Shown here: piece by piece, positions 1 through 5,595 of the stretch
Numbering within the stretch: the first letter of the stretch is position 1
How the letters are laid out: each line of letters opens with the position of its first letter
From: Rhodoferax sp. OV413
GTDB taxonomy: Bacteria; Pseudomonadota; Gammaproteobacteria; Burkholderiales; Burkholderiaceae_C
NCBI GenBank assembly: GCA_945861195.1
Contig: CAMATS010000179.1
Location: forward strand, 1 to 5,595
Direction of reading: 5' to 3'
DNA length: 5,595 nucleotides
The notes under the pieces: generated by a model
What the model was told of the DNA's origin: nothing
Database searches by the model: none
What the model saw: only the letters and a program-made list of their open reading frames with translations
Made by a program: the position numbers and the translations under genes

Positions 1-312
1 TCTGGCGGGCAGCAACAGCGCTTGTGTATCGCTCGGGGTATTGCGATCAAACCCGAAGTTCTCTTGCTTGACGAACCCTGCTCTGCACTCGACCCCATCT
101 CGACGGCAAAAATTGAGGAGCTGATTACCGAGCTCAAGAACGATTACACCGTCGTGATCGTGACCCACAACATGCAGCAGGCGGCTCGCTGCAGCGATTA
201 CACCGCCTACATGTACCTTGGGGATTTGGTAGAGTTTGGCGCTACCGAGCAAATTTTCTTCAAGCCAAACCGTAAAGAAACTGAAGACTACATCACCGGT
301 CGTTTCGGATAA
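1..312 (+). CDS. pstB: Phosphate import ATP-binding protein PstB, C-terminal part (5' truncated by window edge)
   Basis: This is the last 103 codons of the ATPase subunit of the PstSCAB high-affinity phosphate ABC importer. It hydrolyses ATP on the cytoplasmic face to drive phosphate uptake. The visible frame opens inside the ABC signature (SGGQQQR, residues 1-7 of the fragment). It continues with the Walker B strand and catalytic Glu (LLLDEP, 21-26), the D-loop (SALDP, 28-32) and the switch His (VTHNMQQA, His56). It ends TGRFG, a typical PstB terminus. The Walker A half lies upstream of the window. A Met at base 22 is internal, not a start. The identity over other ABC ATPases rests on the PstB-like QQQR, SALDPIST and THNMQQA wording and on phoU following at once. 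PstB with PhoU is also part of the phosphate-sensing complex that controls PhoR. Confidence 0.96.
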   Translation, partial: SGGQQQRLCIARGIAIKPEVLLLDEPCSALDPISTAKIEELITELKNDYTVVIVTHNMQQAARCSDYTAYMYLGDLVEFGATEQIFFKPNRKETEDYITGRFG

Positions 313-315
313 GGA
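311..315 (+). promoter_or_regulatory. Ribosome-binding site of phoU, overlapping the pstB stop
   Basis: AAGGA shares its first two bases with the TAA stop of pstB and sits six bases before the ATG at 322. The spacing is near ideal, and the overlap suggests pstB and phoU are translated from one message, possibly coupled. Confidence 0.75.
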
Positions 316-321
316 CACCAC

Positions 322-1023
322 ATGCCTGACAAACACCTCTCCACCCAGTTTGACGCCGAGCTCAGCGCTGTATCAAGCCGGGTCATGGAACTTGGCGGCT
401 TGGTTGAATCACAGATTCGCCAAGCTATCTATGCGCTATCCAAGTTTAGCGTTGAGGTCGCAAACCAGGTCACAGCCGCAGAGGCAAGAGTCAATGCCAT
501 GGAGATGGATATAGACCGTGAGCTCTCCAGCATCATTGCGCGCCGCCAGCCCACAGCACGGGATCTAAGGCTGCTGATTGCCATCTCTAAAACCACCGCA
601 AACCTGGAGCGCGTGGGCGACGAGGCCGAAAAAATTGCCCGCATGGTGCGCTCCATCATTGGCAGTGGTGCGCCGAGATCCCTGCCTTCGCTTGAATTGA
701 GAGTGGCATCAGACTTAGCCTCGGGACTGCTGCACAAGGCCCTGGACGCCTTTGCGCGCCTTGACGTCCAGGCAGCCTTGTCTATCTTGAAGGAAGACGA
801 CCTGATTGACCAGGAGTTTGATGGTTTCGTGCGAAAGCTGATCACATACATGATGGAAGACCCGCGGATGATTTCGCCGAGCTTGGATTTACTATTTTTG
901 GCCAAGTCGATAGAGCGCATCGGGGACCACTCGAAAAACATCGCCGAGTTCATCATTTATGTTGTGAAGGGCGCTGACGTGCGTCATACCTCGATGGAAC
1001 AAATCGAGTCGGTCGTCAAATGA
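322..1023 (+). CDS. phoU: Phosphate-signalling complex protein PhoU
   Basis: PhoU is a cytoplasmic, all-helical negative regulator. When phosphate is plentiful it links the PstSCAB transporter to PhoR and keeps PhoR from activating PhoB. It also restrains Pst uptake. The 233-residue length fits the family. Two repeats of the PhoU three-helix bundle are visible, each with the metal-binding signature: ERVGDEAEKIA from Glu96 (Glu96, Asp100, Lys104) and ERIGDHSKNIAE from Glu198 (Glu198, Asp202, Glu209). The first repeat spans about 10-110 and the second about 125-215. The ATG at 322 is chosen because AAGGA lies six bases before it and the protein begins with a usual PhoU N-terminus. The gene lies nine bases after pstB, and its TGA overlaps the phoB ATG as ATGA. 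No key residue appears to be missing. Confidence 0.97.
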   Translation: MPDKHLSTQFDAELSAVSSRVMELGGLVESQIRQAIYALSKFSVEVANQVTAAEARVNAMEMDIDRELSSIIARRQPTARDLRLLIAISKTTANLERVGDEAEKIARMVRSIIGSGAPRSLPSLELRVASDLASGLLHKALDAFARLDVQAALSILKEDDLIDQEFDGFVRKLITYMMEDPRMISPSLDLLFLAKSIERIGDHSKNIAEFIIYVVKGADVRHTSMEQIESVVK

Positions 1024-1742
1024 GGCAGCTGCCAGGGGTCCTGATTGTCGAAGACGAGCCAGCTATAGCCGAGCTGATTGCGGTCAATTTACGTCACAAT
1101 GGTTTCAGGCCAGTTTGGGCAATGGACAGTGCGACCGCGCAATGTGAGCTCGATGCGGTCTTGCCGGATGTGATACTGCTGGACTGGATGCTGCCTGGCG
1201 AGAGCGGTCTGAGTTTGGCCAAGCGCTGGCGGGCCAGTCCCCGAACCAAGGCCGTACCGATCATCATGCTGACCGCACGGGGTGATGAAATTGACCGGGT
1301 CGCCGGTTTGGACGCTGGTGCCGATGATTACATCGCCAAACCTTTTTCCACCAAAGAACTTTTGGCCCGTGTGCGCGCAGTTTTGCGGCGACGAGCGCCT
1401 GAGCAGGTTGGCGGTTTGGTGACCATCGGTGGCTTGTCGCTGGATGCTTCGACCTACCGAGTGACATTTGCGGAGCAACTGTTGAAGCTCGGCCCCACAG
1501 AGTTCAAGCTGCTAAATTACTTTATGACCCATGCTGAGCGGGTTCACAGCCGATCACAATTGTTGGACAAGGTCTGGGGCGACCATGTTTTTATTGAAGA
1601 GCGCACGGTTGATGTTCATGTGAAGCGGCTACGTGAATCCCTCGGGCCCACAGCCGGCCAAATGATTGAAACCGTACGTGGTGCGGGCTACCGCTTGACT
1701 GGCAAAGCGGTCACAACCCTGCCCGCCAAACCAGATGCCTGA
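1020..1742 (+). CDS. phoB: Phosphate regulon response regulator PhoB
   Basis: PhoB is an OmpR/PhoB-family transcription factor. Phosphorylated by PhoR under phosphate limitation, it binds Pho boxes and activates pst and other phosphate-scavenging genes. The protein has 240 residues. The receiver domain (about 5-122) shows the acidic pair Glu11/Asp12, the phosphoacceptor Asp55 (LLDWMLPG), Thr85 (MLTA) and Lys107 (AKPFS). The winged-helix DNA-binding domain (about 131-228) includes GPTEFKLL, the HSRSQLLDKVWG recognition region, ERTVDVHVKRLR and VRGAGYRL. All catalytic positions are intact. The ATG overlaps the phoU stop (ATGA) and no strong ribosome-binding site precedes it, so translation is probably coupled to phoU. 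DWMLPG, and the sensor kinase 44 bases downstream, favour PhoB over other OmpR-family regulators. Confidence 0.96.
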   Translation: MRQLPGVLIVEDEPAIAELIAVNLRHNGFRPVWAMDSATAQCELDAVLPDVILLDWMLPGESGLSLAKRWRASPRTKAVPIIMLTARGDEIDRVAGLDAGADDYIAKPFSTKELLARVRAVLRRRAPEQVGGLVTIGGLSLDASTYRVTFAEQLLKLGPTEFKLLNYFMTHAERVHSRSQLLDKVWGDHVFIEERTVDVHVKRLRESLGPTAGQMIETVRGAGYRLTGKAVTTLPAKPDA

Positions 1743-1766
1743 GTTGGTTTCAGTCTGCTTCGCACC

Positions 1767-1790
1767 GAGGCTTCAATGCTGAGCCCATGA
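1767..1790 (+). promoter_or_regulatory. Possible translation leader of phoR: ribosome-binding site plus four-codon mini-ORF
   Basis: In the phoB-phoR gap, GAGG (1767-1770) stands five bases before an ATG at 1776. That ATG opens a four-codon frame (Met-Leu-Ser-Pro) ending in a TGA at 1788-1790, which overlaps the phoR ATG at 1787 as ATGA. The same GAGG is 16 bases from the phoR ATG, too far to serve it directly. The GAG at 1781-1783 is only three bases away, too close. The arrangement suggests that ribosomes initiate at 1776 and re-initiate at phoR. This is an inference from spacing alone. Confidence 0.4.
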
Positions 1791-3118
1791 TCGCCAGAAT
1801 ATGTCAATTTTTTGGGTTGCAGCTGCTTGGTGCAGTGGCGGGCTTTCTGCTGTTTTTTCAGCAGCCTCTCATGGGTGCCTTGGCTGGTGTAATTGCCTCC
1901 TCGTCGATTTGGTTTTGTTTCGATTCTCTTCTTGGCGTGCGGGTGTTGCGCTGGCTTCGCCGCGGTAAAGCCGATGGCCAGCCGGTGGAGCTTGGTGTTT
2001 GGGGTGAAATTTCAGATCGGGTAAGCCGTTTGTTGCGGCAGCGCGAGCGTGTTGGCGCAGACAGTGTGGCCCGGCTGAATGATTTTGTGGCGGCTCTGCA
2101 AGCTTCGCCCAACGGGGTTGTATTGCTCGATGCCCAGGGTCGAATCGAGTGGGCGAATCAAACAGCGGCGAATCATTTTGGGCTTGATGCGCGGCGTGAC
2201 CTACAACAGTACCTGGGCAATTTGTTGCGCGATCCAGCATTTGTTGCCTACTGGGCAGCCCGTGACTTTAGCCACGAGTTGGCAGTGTCGAGTCCCGCCA
2301 GCACAAATTCTCATCCGCTGCAGTTGTCTTTGCAAATGCACCCTTATGGCGAGGGTCGTCTGCTGATGCTGTCCCGCGATGTCACTGCGTTTAAGCGGGC
2401 AGAGGTCATGCGGCGTGACTTTGTAGCCAATGTGTCGCACGAAATACGCACCCCCTTGACGGTTCTCTCGGGTTTTGTGGAAACGCTTCAGACCCTGCCT
2501 CTCCAGCAGTCTGAGCGAGACAGTTATCTGGCCATGATGTCGGTGCAAGCGCGGCGTATGCAGGTGCTTGTCAGCGATTTATTGACGCTCTCCAATCTCG
2601 AAGGCAGTCCGCCGCCAGACTTCGCCGAACACATTAGCGCCGCCGAACTCATGGTTCAGCTCGAGCAGGAGGGGCGCCAACTGCTGCACAGCCAAAGCGA
2701 TGTGCCTGAACTCACGCAGTCCTTGAGTTTTGAATGCCTGTTGCAGGGACAGTTGCTGGGCGCGACTAGCGAGATATTCAGTGCAGCCAGCAATCTGGTG
2801 AGTAATGCCATTCGGTACACGCCAGTCGGCGGCAGCATTAAGGTTTGGCTCCGCGGTGTGCCCGACGGCGGCGCCGAGTTTTCCGTGGAAGACACCGGGC
2901 CCGGCATTTCGGCTGAGCATATTCCCCGCTTGACCGAGCGGTTCTACCGGGTTGACCGCAGCCGCTCGCGCGATTCTGGCGGAACCGGTTTAGGTTTGGC
3001 CATTGTCAAACATGTCTGCCAGCGCCATGGCGCTGAACTGAGTATTGCCAGCAAAACCGGTGAGGGCTCACGGTTTGCCATTGTGTTCCCGGCAGACCGT
3101 GTACAGCGCAACAGTTGA
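1787..3118 (+). CDS. phoR: Phosphate regulon sensor histidine kinase PhoR
   Basis: PhoR is the inner-membrane kinase that phosphorylates PhoB when phosphate is scarce and dephosphorylates it when phosphate is ample. It takes its cue from PstSCAB and PhoU rather than a large periplasmic sensor. The 443 residues are close to the usual PhoR length. Two hydrophobic stretches (about 8-25 and 28-48) anchor it with no sizeable periplasmic loop, followed by a basic linker (RWLRRGK). A PAS domain follows at about 95-200 (SPNGVVLLD, GRIEWAN). The dimerisation domain carries the H-box VSHEIRTPLT with His218. The ATPase domain has the N-box (SNLVSNAIRYTP, 335-346), G1 (DTGPGI, 369-374), F-box (ERFYRVD, 384-390) and G2 (GGTGLGLAIV, 398-407). 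The gene is complete and intact. Start 1787 is the first usable ATG in frame that keeps both membrane segments. Confidence 0.95.
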   Translation: MIARICQFFGLQLLGAVAGFLLFFQQPLMGALAGVIASSSIWFCFDSLLGVRVLRWLRRGKADGQPVELGVWGEISDRVSRLLRQRERVGADSVARLNDFVAALQASPNGVVLLDAQGRIEWANQTAANHFGLDARRDLQQYLGNLLRDPAFVAYWAARDFSHELAVSSPASTNSHPLQLSLQMHPYGEGRLLMLSRDVTAFKRAEVMRRDFVANVSHEIRTPLTVLSGFVETLQTLPLQQSERDSYLAMMSVQARRMQVLVSDLLTLSNLEGSPPPDFAEHISAAELMVQLEQEGRQLLHSQSDVPELTQSLSFECLLQGQLLGATSEIFSAASNLVSNAIRYTPVGGSIKVWLRGVPDGGAEFSVEDTGPGISAEHIPRLTERFYRVDRSRSRDSGGTGLGLAIVKHVCQRHGAELSIASKTGEGSRFAIVFPADRVQRNS

Positions 3119-3156
3119 CCCAAGCGCAAGTTGGCAGCCCGTTGCAGGCCACAGGG

Positions 3157-4836
3157 CTACAAGCCAGTTTGGGCCCGCCGCCGGTAGATCAGCCAGTAGT
3201 CTTCCCGATCGGTCGGGTGACTGGACTGGGCTTGCAGCGTCCACTCTGAGGCATCAACTGTGCTTAAGGCCTGCTGCGTCGGGTCTATGCCAACAATCAA
3301 CCAAGCGCAGGAGTTTTGTTGTTGCAGGGCCGTCAGGACCAAGCCGCCGTGGAAGCGCAATGCGGTGATTTGCCCTGCATTTAGCCCCGTTTGTTGAGCA
3401 CAGTGGCTGCCCTGCATATCCCGCTGGGCCTGAGCCACCATGGGCAGGTAACTGCGTGCATAGTCGAGCAGCGGCAGCCAAAGCGTCATCAGCAACAGCC
3501 AGCACAGCGCAGCCCCTCCAGCGGGAAGGATCAGGCTTTTCCAGATGGCTGCGCGGTGTCGCCCAACGCGCCATCGCACCAGCCATACCCAGCACAGGGT
3601 GGCCGCGAGTGCGATGAGAAAGTGTGGCGGCGCAAAACTTGGCACAAAGCCAGGCGCCAGACGCTCCACATTGGCCGCCGGTTGCCAGGGAACACCGGTT
3701 TGCATGGCCACCCAAACCACCCAGATGATGAGCGAACAGCCAGAGAAAAACAACAGGGTAAACCAATCGATCAGGGCTGATAGGCTGCGATTGAGGGTGG
3801 GCAAAGCAAAGGCAGCAAGGGTGGCCAGGGGCGGCAGCGCCAGTAACAGGGATCGCTCGGGCGAATGAGTGAAGAGTGTTGCTAGCAGGGCTAGGCCAGC
3901 AAACCAAAGTGGCAGTAGCAGGTGTTTACTCGGCAACTGGCCAGCTCGAAAAAAATGATGGCGCCAGCGCCACAGGGTCCAAAGCGCCAGCGGCCAAGCC
4001 GGCCAGGTAAACCAAACAAGGAGTTTGCCCAGGCCCAGCCAGGTCTGAGTTTCAGTGCCCGGCACTGTGATGCGCCAGCGCCAGAGATCCAGGGCACTGG
4101 CCATGAGGGCAACCAAGCAGGTGATCAACACAGCCCTTGCCGCCACGGCGGTAGCCCAGCGGCGTGTTCCGGACTCACTGGGATGTTGCTCTGGGTCGGG
4201 ACTCAGCAGGCTCAGAGAGCCGCCCAGGCCGAGCAGCACCGCCACGCTAGGCGCGCCCGACAGCGCCAGTGCAGCCAAGCCCAATCCCACGCTGAGCAGC
4301 GGGAGTGGTTTACCGCTTGGGGCGGCTGCAAAACCATAAAAAACCAGTGCTGAAAAACTGAGCTGCGCCAGACTGGCGGTGGTTTCGTGGGCTGGCTGTG
4401 CCAAACCCAGGCAGGCGATCAAGGCCAGCAAGGCGCCATCAGCCAGGGCGCGGGCATAGTCAGCGGGCTGGGCTTCACCGCCAAAGGCAAAGGCCAGGGG
4501 TTGTGCCTTGGGGCTGCGTGCAAGATGGTAGGCGCCATACCAAGTCGCGACCAAGGCCAAGGAGAGCAGCGCAACAAAGGGAATGCGAGCGGCATTGTCC
4601 GGCCCCAGCCAAGCCGGGGCCAACTGTATGGCCCAAGCCCCTAGCCAGTAGGGCAGCAGGGCATCCACCTCTGGCGCCAAACCCATGATTCGTGGCGACC
4701 ACCAGTCGCCGCCGCCGCTGGCCAGCTCGAGCATAAAGCCGAAAGCGTTGATGTCGTCGCTGCGCCAGGGCGCACGGCCCAACAAGCCCGGTAGAACATA
4801 GGCCAGACAAAGCAGCAGCAGCGCGGCTCGTGGCAT
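3157..4836 (-). CDS. Polytopic membrane protein, probable GT-C fold glycosyltransferase (ArnT/PMT-like)
   Basis: This 559-residue inner-membrane protein has about 12-13 hydrophobic segments. They include roughly 4-20, 61-79, 85-105, 131-147, 153-171, 178-211 (probably two), 229-250, 266-290, 304-323, 328-347, 353-378, 404-422 and 431-456. A soluble C-terminal domain of about 100 residues follows. After the first segment comes PWRSDD (23-28) with paired acids, and later DALLPYWLGAW (58-68). Both recall the first outer loop of ArnT and PMT enzymes, where an Asp is catalytic and P-x-YW is conserved. Such enzymes move sugars from lipid-linked donors to acceptors outside the cytoplasm. Donor and acceptor here are unknown. 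The tail ends with a WLIYRRR-type strand. The gene converges on phoR with a 38-base gap. The ATG at 4836 is the first ATG, GTG or TTG in frame, but it leaves only Met-Pro-Arg before segment 1 and no clear ribosome-binding site. The family call is by resemblance; a transporter or O-antigen-type membrane enzyme is less likely. Confidence 0.6.
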   Translation of the reverse strand: MPRAALLLLCLAYVLPGLLGRAPWRSDDINAFGFMLELASGGGDWWSPRIMGLAPEVDALLPYWLGAWAIQLAPAWLGPDNAARIPFVALLSLALVATWYGAYHLARSPKAQPLAFAFGGEAQPADYARALADGALLALIACLGLAQPAHETTASLAQLSFSALVFYGFAAAPSGKPLPLLSVGLGLAALALSGAPSVAVLLGLGGSLSLLSPDPEQHPSESGTRRWATAVAARAVLITCLVALMASALDLWRWRITVPGTETQTWLGLGKLLVWFTWPAWPLALWTLWRWRHHFFRAGQLPSKHLLLPLWFAGLALLATLFTHSPERSLLLALPPLATLAAFALPTLNRSLSALIDWFTLLFFSGCSLIIWVVWVAMQTGVPWQPAANVERLAPGFVPSFAPPHFLIALAATLCWVWLVRWRVGRHRAAIWKSLILPAGGAALCWLLLMTLWLPLLDYARSYLPMVAQAQRDMQGSHCAQQTGLNAGQITALRFHGGLVLTALQQQNSCAWLIVGIDPTQQALSTVDASEWTLQAQSSHPTDREDYWLIYRRRAQTGL

Positions 4837-4885
4837 ACGCCGAACCGCAGACTGAGCGACGATGGCCGGGTTGGGTTTGTTCAGG

Positions 4886-4919
4886 AAGAAAAAAAGGCAG
4901 CGCGGTAAACCGGGCTGCC
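4886..4919 (-). terminator. Intrinsic terminator of rpmE2
   Basis: Read on the minus strand, GGCAGC (4919-4914) pairs with GCTGCC (4901-4896). An inner CGG/CCG pair across one C-C mismatch closes a TTTA loop. Seven T residues (4895-4889) and then CTT follow directly. This is a textbook rho-independent terminator, 25 bases after the rpmE2 stop. It separates rpmE2 from the membrane-protein gene downstream. Confidence 0.88.
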
Positions 4920-4944
4920 TGCGCTGCGGGAAACTGCGGCCAGC

Positions 4945-5202
4945 TTATTTGGATGCAGTCTTGCCGAAGCGGTTACGGAAGCGCTCCACACGCCCGCCCA
5001 TGTTATCCACTGATTTTTGGGTGCCGGTGTAAAAAGGATGGGATTCGCTCGAGGTGTCAAGCTTGTAGAGCGGCAGTTCGCGGCCGTCTTCCATTTTGAT
5101 CATCTCTTTGGCGTTGGCGCAGGAGCGGGTGACAAATTTGAAGCCATTGGAGAGGTCCATGAAACAGACCTCTCGGTAGTTGGGGTGAATGCCAGTTTTC
5201 AT
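4945..5202 (-). CDS. rpmE2: 50S ribosomal protein L31 type B (zinc-independent paralogue)
   Basis: This 85-residue protein of the large ribosomal subunit begins MKTGIHPNYREV and carries SHPFYTG (54-60) and GGRVERFRNRFG (69-80), which define L31. It has the longer middle section of type B (YkgM/RpmE2-like) proteins and lacks the paired CxxC zinc ligands of type A. Its only cysteines are single ones at 13 and 28. Type B L31 therefore works without zinc, and in many bacteria it replaces the zinc form. The ATG at 5202 fits the family N-terminus, with GGA six bases upstream (5209-5211). A TTG 12 codons earlier would add a low-complexity extension and is rejected. The gene follows rho on the same strand, a common betaproteobacterial arrangement. 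It has its own likely promoter and its own terminator. Confidence 0.95.
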   Translation of the reverse strand: MKTGIHPNYREVCFMDLSNGFKFVTRSCANAKEMIKMEDGRELPLYKLDTSSESHPFYTGTQKSVDNMGGRVERFRNRFGKTASK

Positions 5203-5240
5203 TGTTGATCCATCAGTTGAGCCAGCCGCTCCGGGCAATC

Positions 5241-5256
5241 GGACAAGCGTTTGTCC
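5241..5256 (-). promoter_or_regulatory. Hairpin in the rpmE2 leader
   Basis: GGACAA and TTGTCC form a perfect six-base-pair stem with a four-base loop. It would lie in the 5' leader of rpmE2, about 40 bases before the ATG, preceded by a T-rich run (TTTTTAATT on the minus strand). No T-tract follows it in the direction of rpmE2, so it is not a terminator for that transcript. It could be a leader element or a protein site. Its function is unknown. Confidence 0.4.
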
Positions 5257-5294
5257 AATTAAAAACCCGTTGTACTTAGCAAGAAAAGCCGCAA

Positions 5295-5300
5295 ATTATA
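5295..5300 (-). promoter_or_regulatory. Probable sigma-70 -10 box for rpmE2
   Basis: The minus strand reads TATAAT, a perfect -10 hexamer, within an AT-rich patch in otherwise GC-rich DNA. Transcription would start near 5288 and give a leader of about 86 bases before rpmE2. The -35 is weak: with a 17-base spacer the hexamer is GTTTCT (5323-5318). There is no TGn extension. The box is the best promoter signal in the window, but it rests on the -10 alone. Confidence 0.5.
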
Positions 5301-5398
5301 GTCCAGTACCCCGGCCCAGAAACACCGACATCTGTCGACCTGCATGAGCACCTAGGCCCTCGTTGCAAATTCCAGCCACAGCCTTGTCTGTAACTGCG

Positions 5399-5465
5399 GC
5401 CCCGGTACATCCAGCGCTTTCACTTTGTTGGGTTACTTCCTTGCCGGGGCACTAGCCACCCCGGC
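5399..5465 (-). repeat. Overlapping GC-rich inverted repeats at the rho 3' end
   Basis: Three short arms lie here. On the minus strand GCCGGGG (5465-5459) pairs perfectly with CCCCGGC (5449-5443) over a nine-base loop that contains the rho TAG stop. The middle arm, read as GCCCCGG (5450-5444), also matches CCGGGGC at 5405-5399 perfectly, with a 38-base loop. The two pairings exclude each other. No T-run follows either stem, so neither is a standard intrinsic terminator. They may protect or shape the rho mRNA 3' end. Confidence 0.45.
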
Positions 5466-5595
5466 GCATCATGTCGAAGAATTCGCTGTTTGTCTTGGTG
5501 GCCCGCATTTGTTTGAGCACCATCTCCATGGCTTCGACCTCATCCATGTTGTACAAAAACTGACGCAGGATGCGGGTTTTTTGCAAAATCTCGGG
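5452..5595 (-). CDS. rho: Transcription termination factor Rho, C-terminal end (5' part beyond window)
   Basis: The last 47 codons of a minus-strand gene encode PEILQKTRILRQFLYN, a methionine-rich helix (MDEVEAMEMVLKQM) and ATKTNSEFFDMMRRGG before a TAG. This is the C-terminal helical end of Rho, the hexameric RNA helicase that ends transcription of untranslated RNA. The MDE, KTN-EFF and MMRRGG wording matches betaproteobacterial Rho as I know it. The ATPase core and RNA-binding domain lie outside the window. rpmE2 follows 249 bases downstream on the same strand. No intrinsic terminator with a T-tract is visible in that gap. Confidence 0.93.
   Translation of the reverse strand, partial: PEILQKTRILRQFLYNMDEVEAMEMVLKQMRATKTNSEFFDMMRRGG

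Noticed and set aside
429..956. A 175-codon open frame on the minus strand opposite phoU
   Set aside because: It lies wholly within phoU, has a Ser/Arg-rich composition without a recognisable domain, and phoU is certain on the other strand.
960..1020. A Pho box or internal promoter ahead of phoB
   Set aside because: Only a single GTCAT-like element (near 983-987) appears, without the tandem repeat a Pho box needs. Close coupling to phoU explains phoB expression.
3119..3156. A bidirectional terminator between phoR and the convergent membrane-protein gene
   Set aside because: GCCC and GGGC can pair only over a long loop and no T- or A-run flanks them, so no intrinsic terminator can be supported.
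3254..3907. A 217-codon minus-strand frame overlapping the membrane-protein gene
   Set aside because: It is an alternative frame of a GC-rich gene. The product is rich in Cys, His, Pro and Arg with no coherent domain, while the 559-residue frame gives regular membrane segments.
5203..5238. Longer rpmE2 starting at a TTG 12 codons upstream
   Set aside because: The extension is low-complexity, and L31 proteins begin at the MKxxIHP motif, which matches the ATG at 5202.
5276..5410. A 44-codon minus-strand frame in the rho-rpmE2 spacer (begins MYRGRSYRQG)
   Set aside because: It has no ribosome-binding site, an unusual Cys/Gly/Arg-rich composition, and it spans the likely rpmE2 promoter. It is better read as non-coding spacer.

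Overview
The window reads as an ordinary chromosomal segment of a betaproteobacterium, most likely Burkholderiales and possibly near Comamonadaceae. This rests on the protein style of PhoU, PhoB and PhoR, the Rho C-terminus ending MMRRGG, the zinc-free type B ribosomal protein L31 next to rho, and moderately high GC. No database search was possible, so the assignment is by recognition only.

Left half (1-3118, + strand): the distal part of a phosphate-regulation operon, in the order pstB (3' end only), phoU, phoB, phoR. The genes are tightly packed. The phoU ribosome-binding site overlaps the pstB stop, phoU and phoB overlap by ATGA, and phoR follows 44 bases after phoB. Together they encode the ATPase of the high-affinity phosphate importer, the PhoU link between transporter and kinase, the response regulator, and the membrane-bound sensor kinase. 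The 5' part of the operon, with any Pho-box promoter, lies outside the window.

Middle (3157-4836, - strand): a 559-residue polytopic membrane protein converging on phoR. It resembles the GT-C fold glycosyltransferases (ArnT/PMT-like). Its substrate is unknown.

Right end (4886-5595, - strand): the last 47 codons of rho, a 249-base spacer with a consensus -10 box and several inverted repeats, then rpmE2 (L31 type B) and a clear intrinsic terminator. The membrane-protein gene begins 49 bases past that terminator.

No mobile element, CRISPR array, tRNA or rRNA is visible, and I found no convincing new multi-gene system. The points that merit a second look are small and regulatory: a four-codon open frame with a good ribosome-binding site whose stop overlaps the phoR start; a stem around the rho stop codon with a competing downstream partner; a structured leader before rpmE2; and the uncharacterised glycosyltransferase-like protein with an uncertain start.
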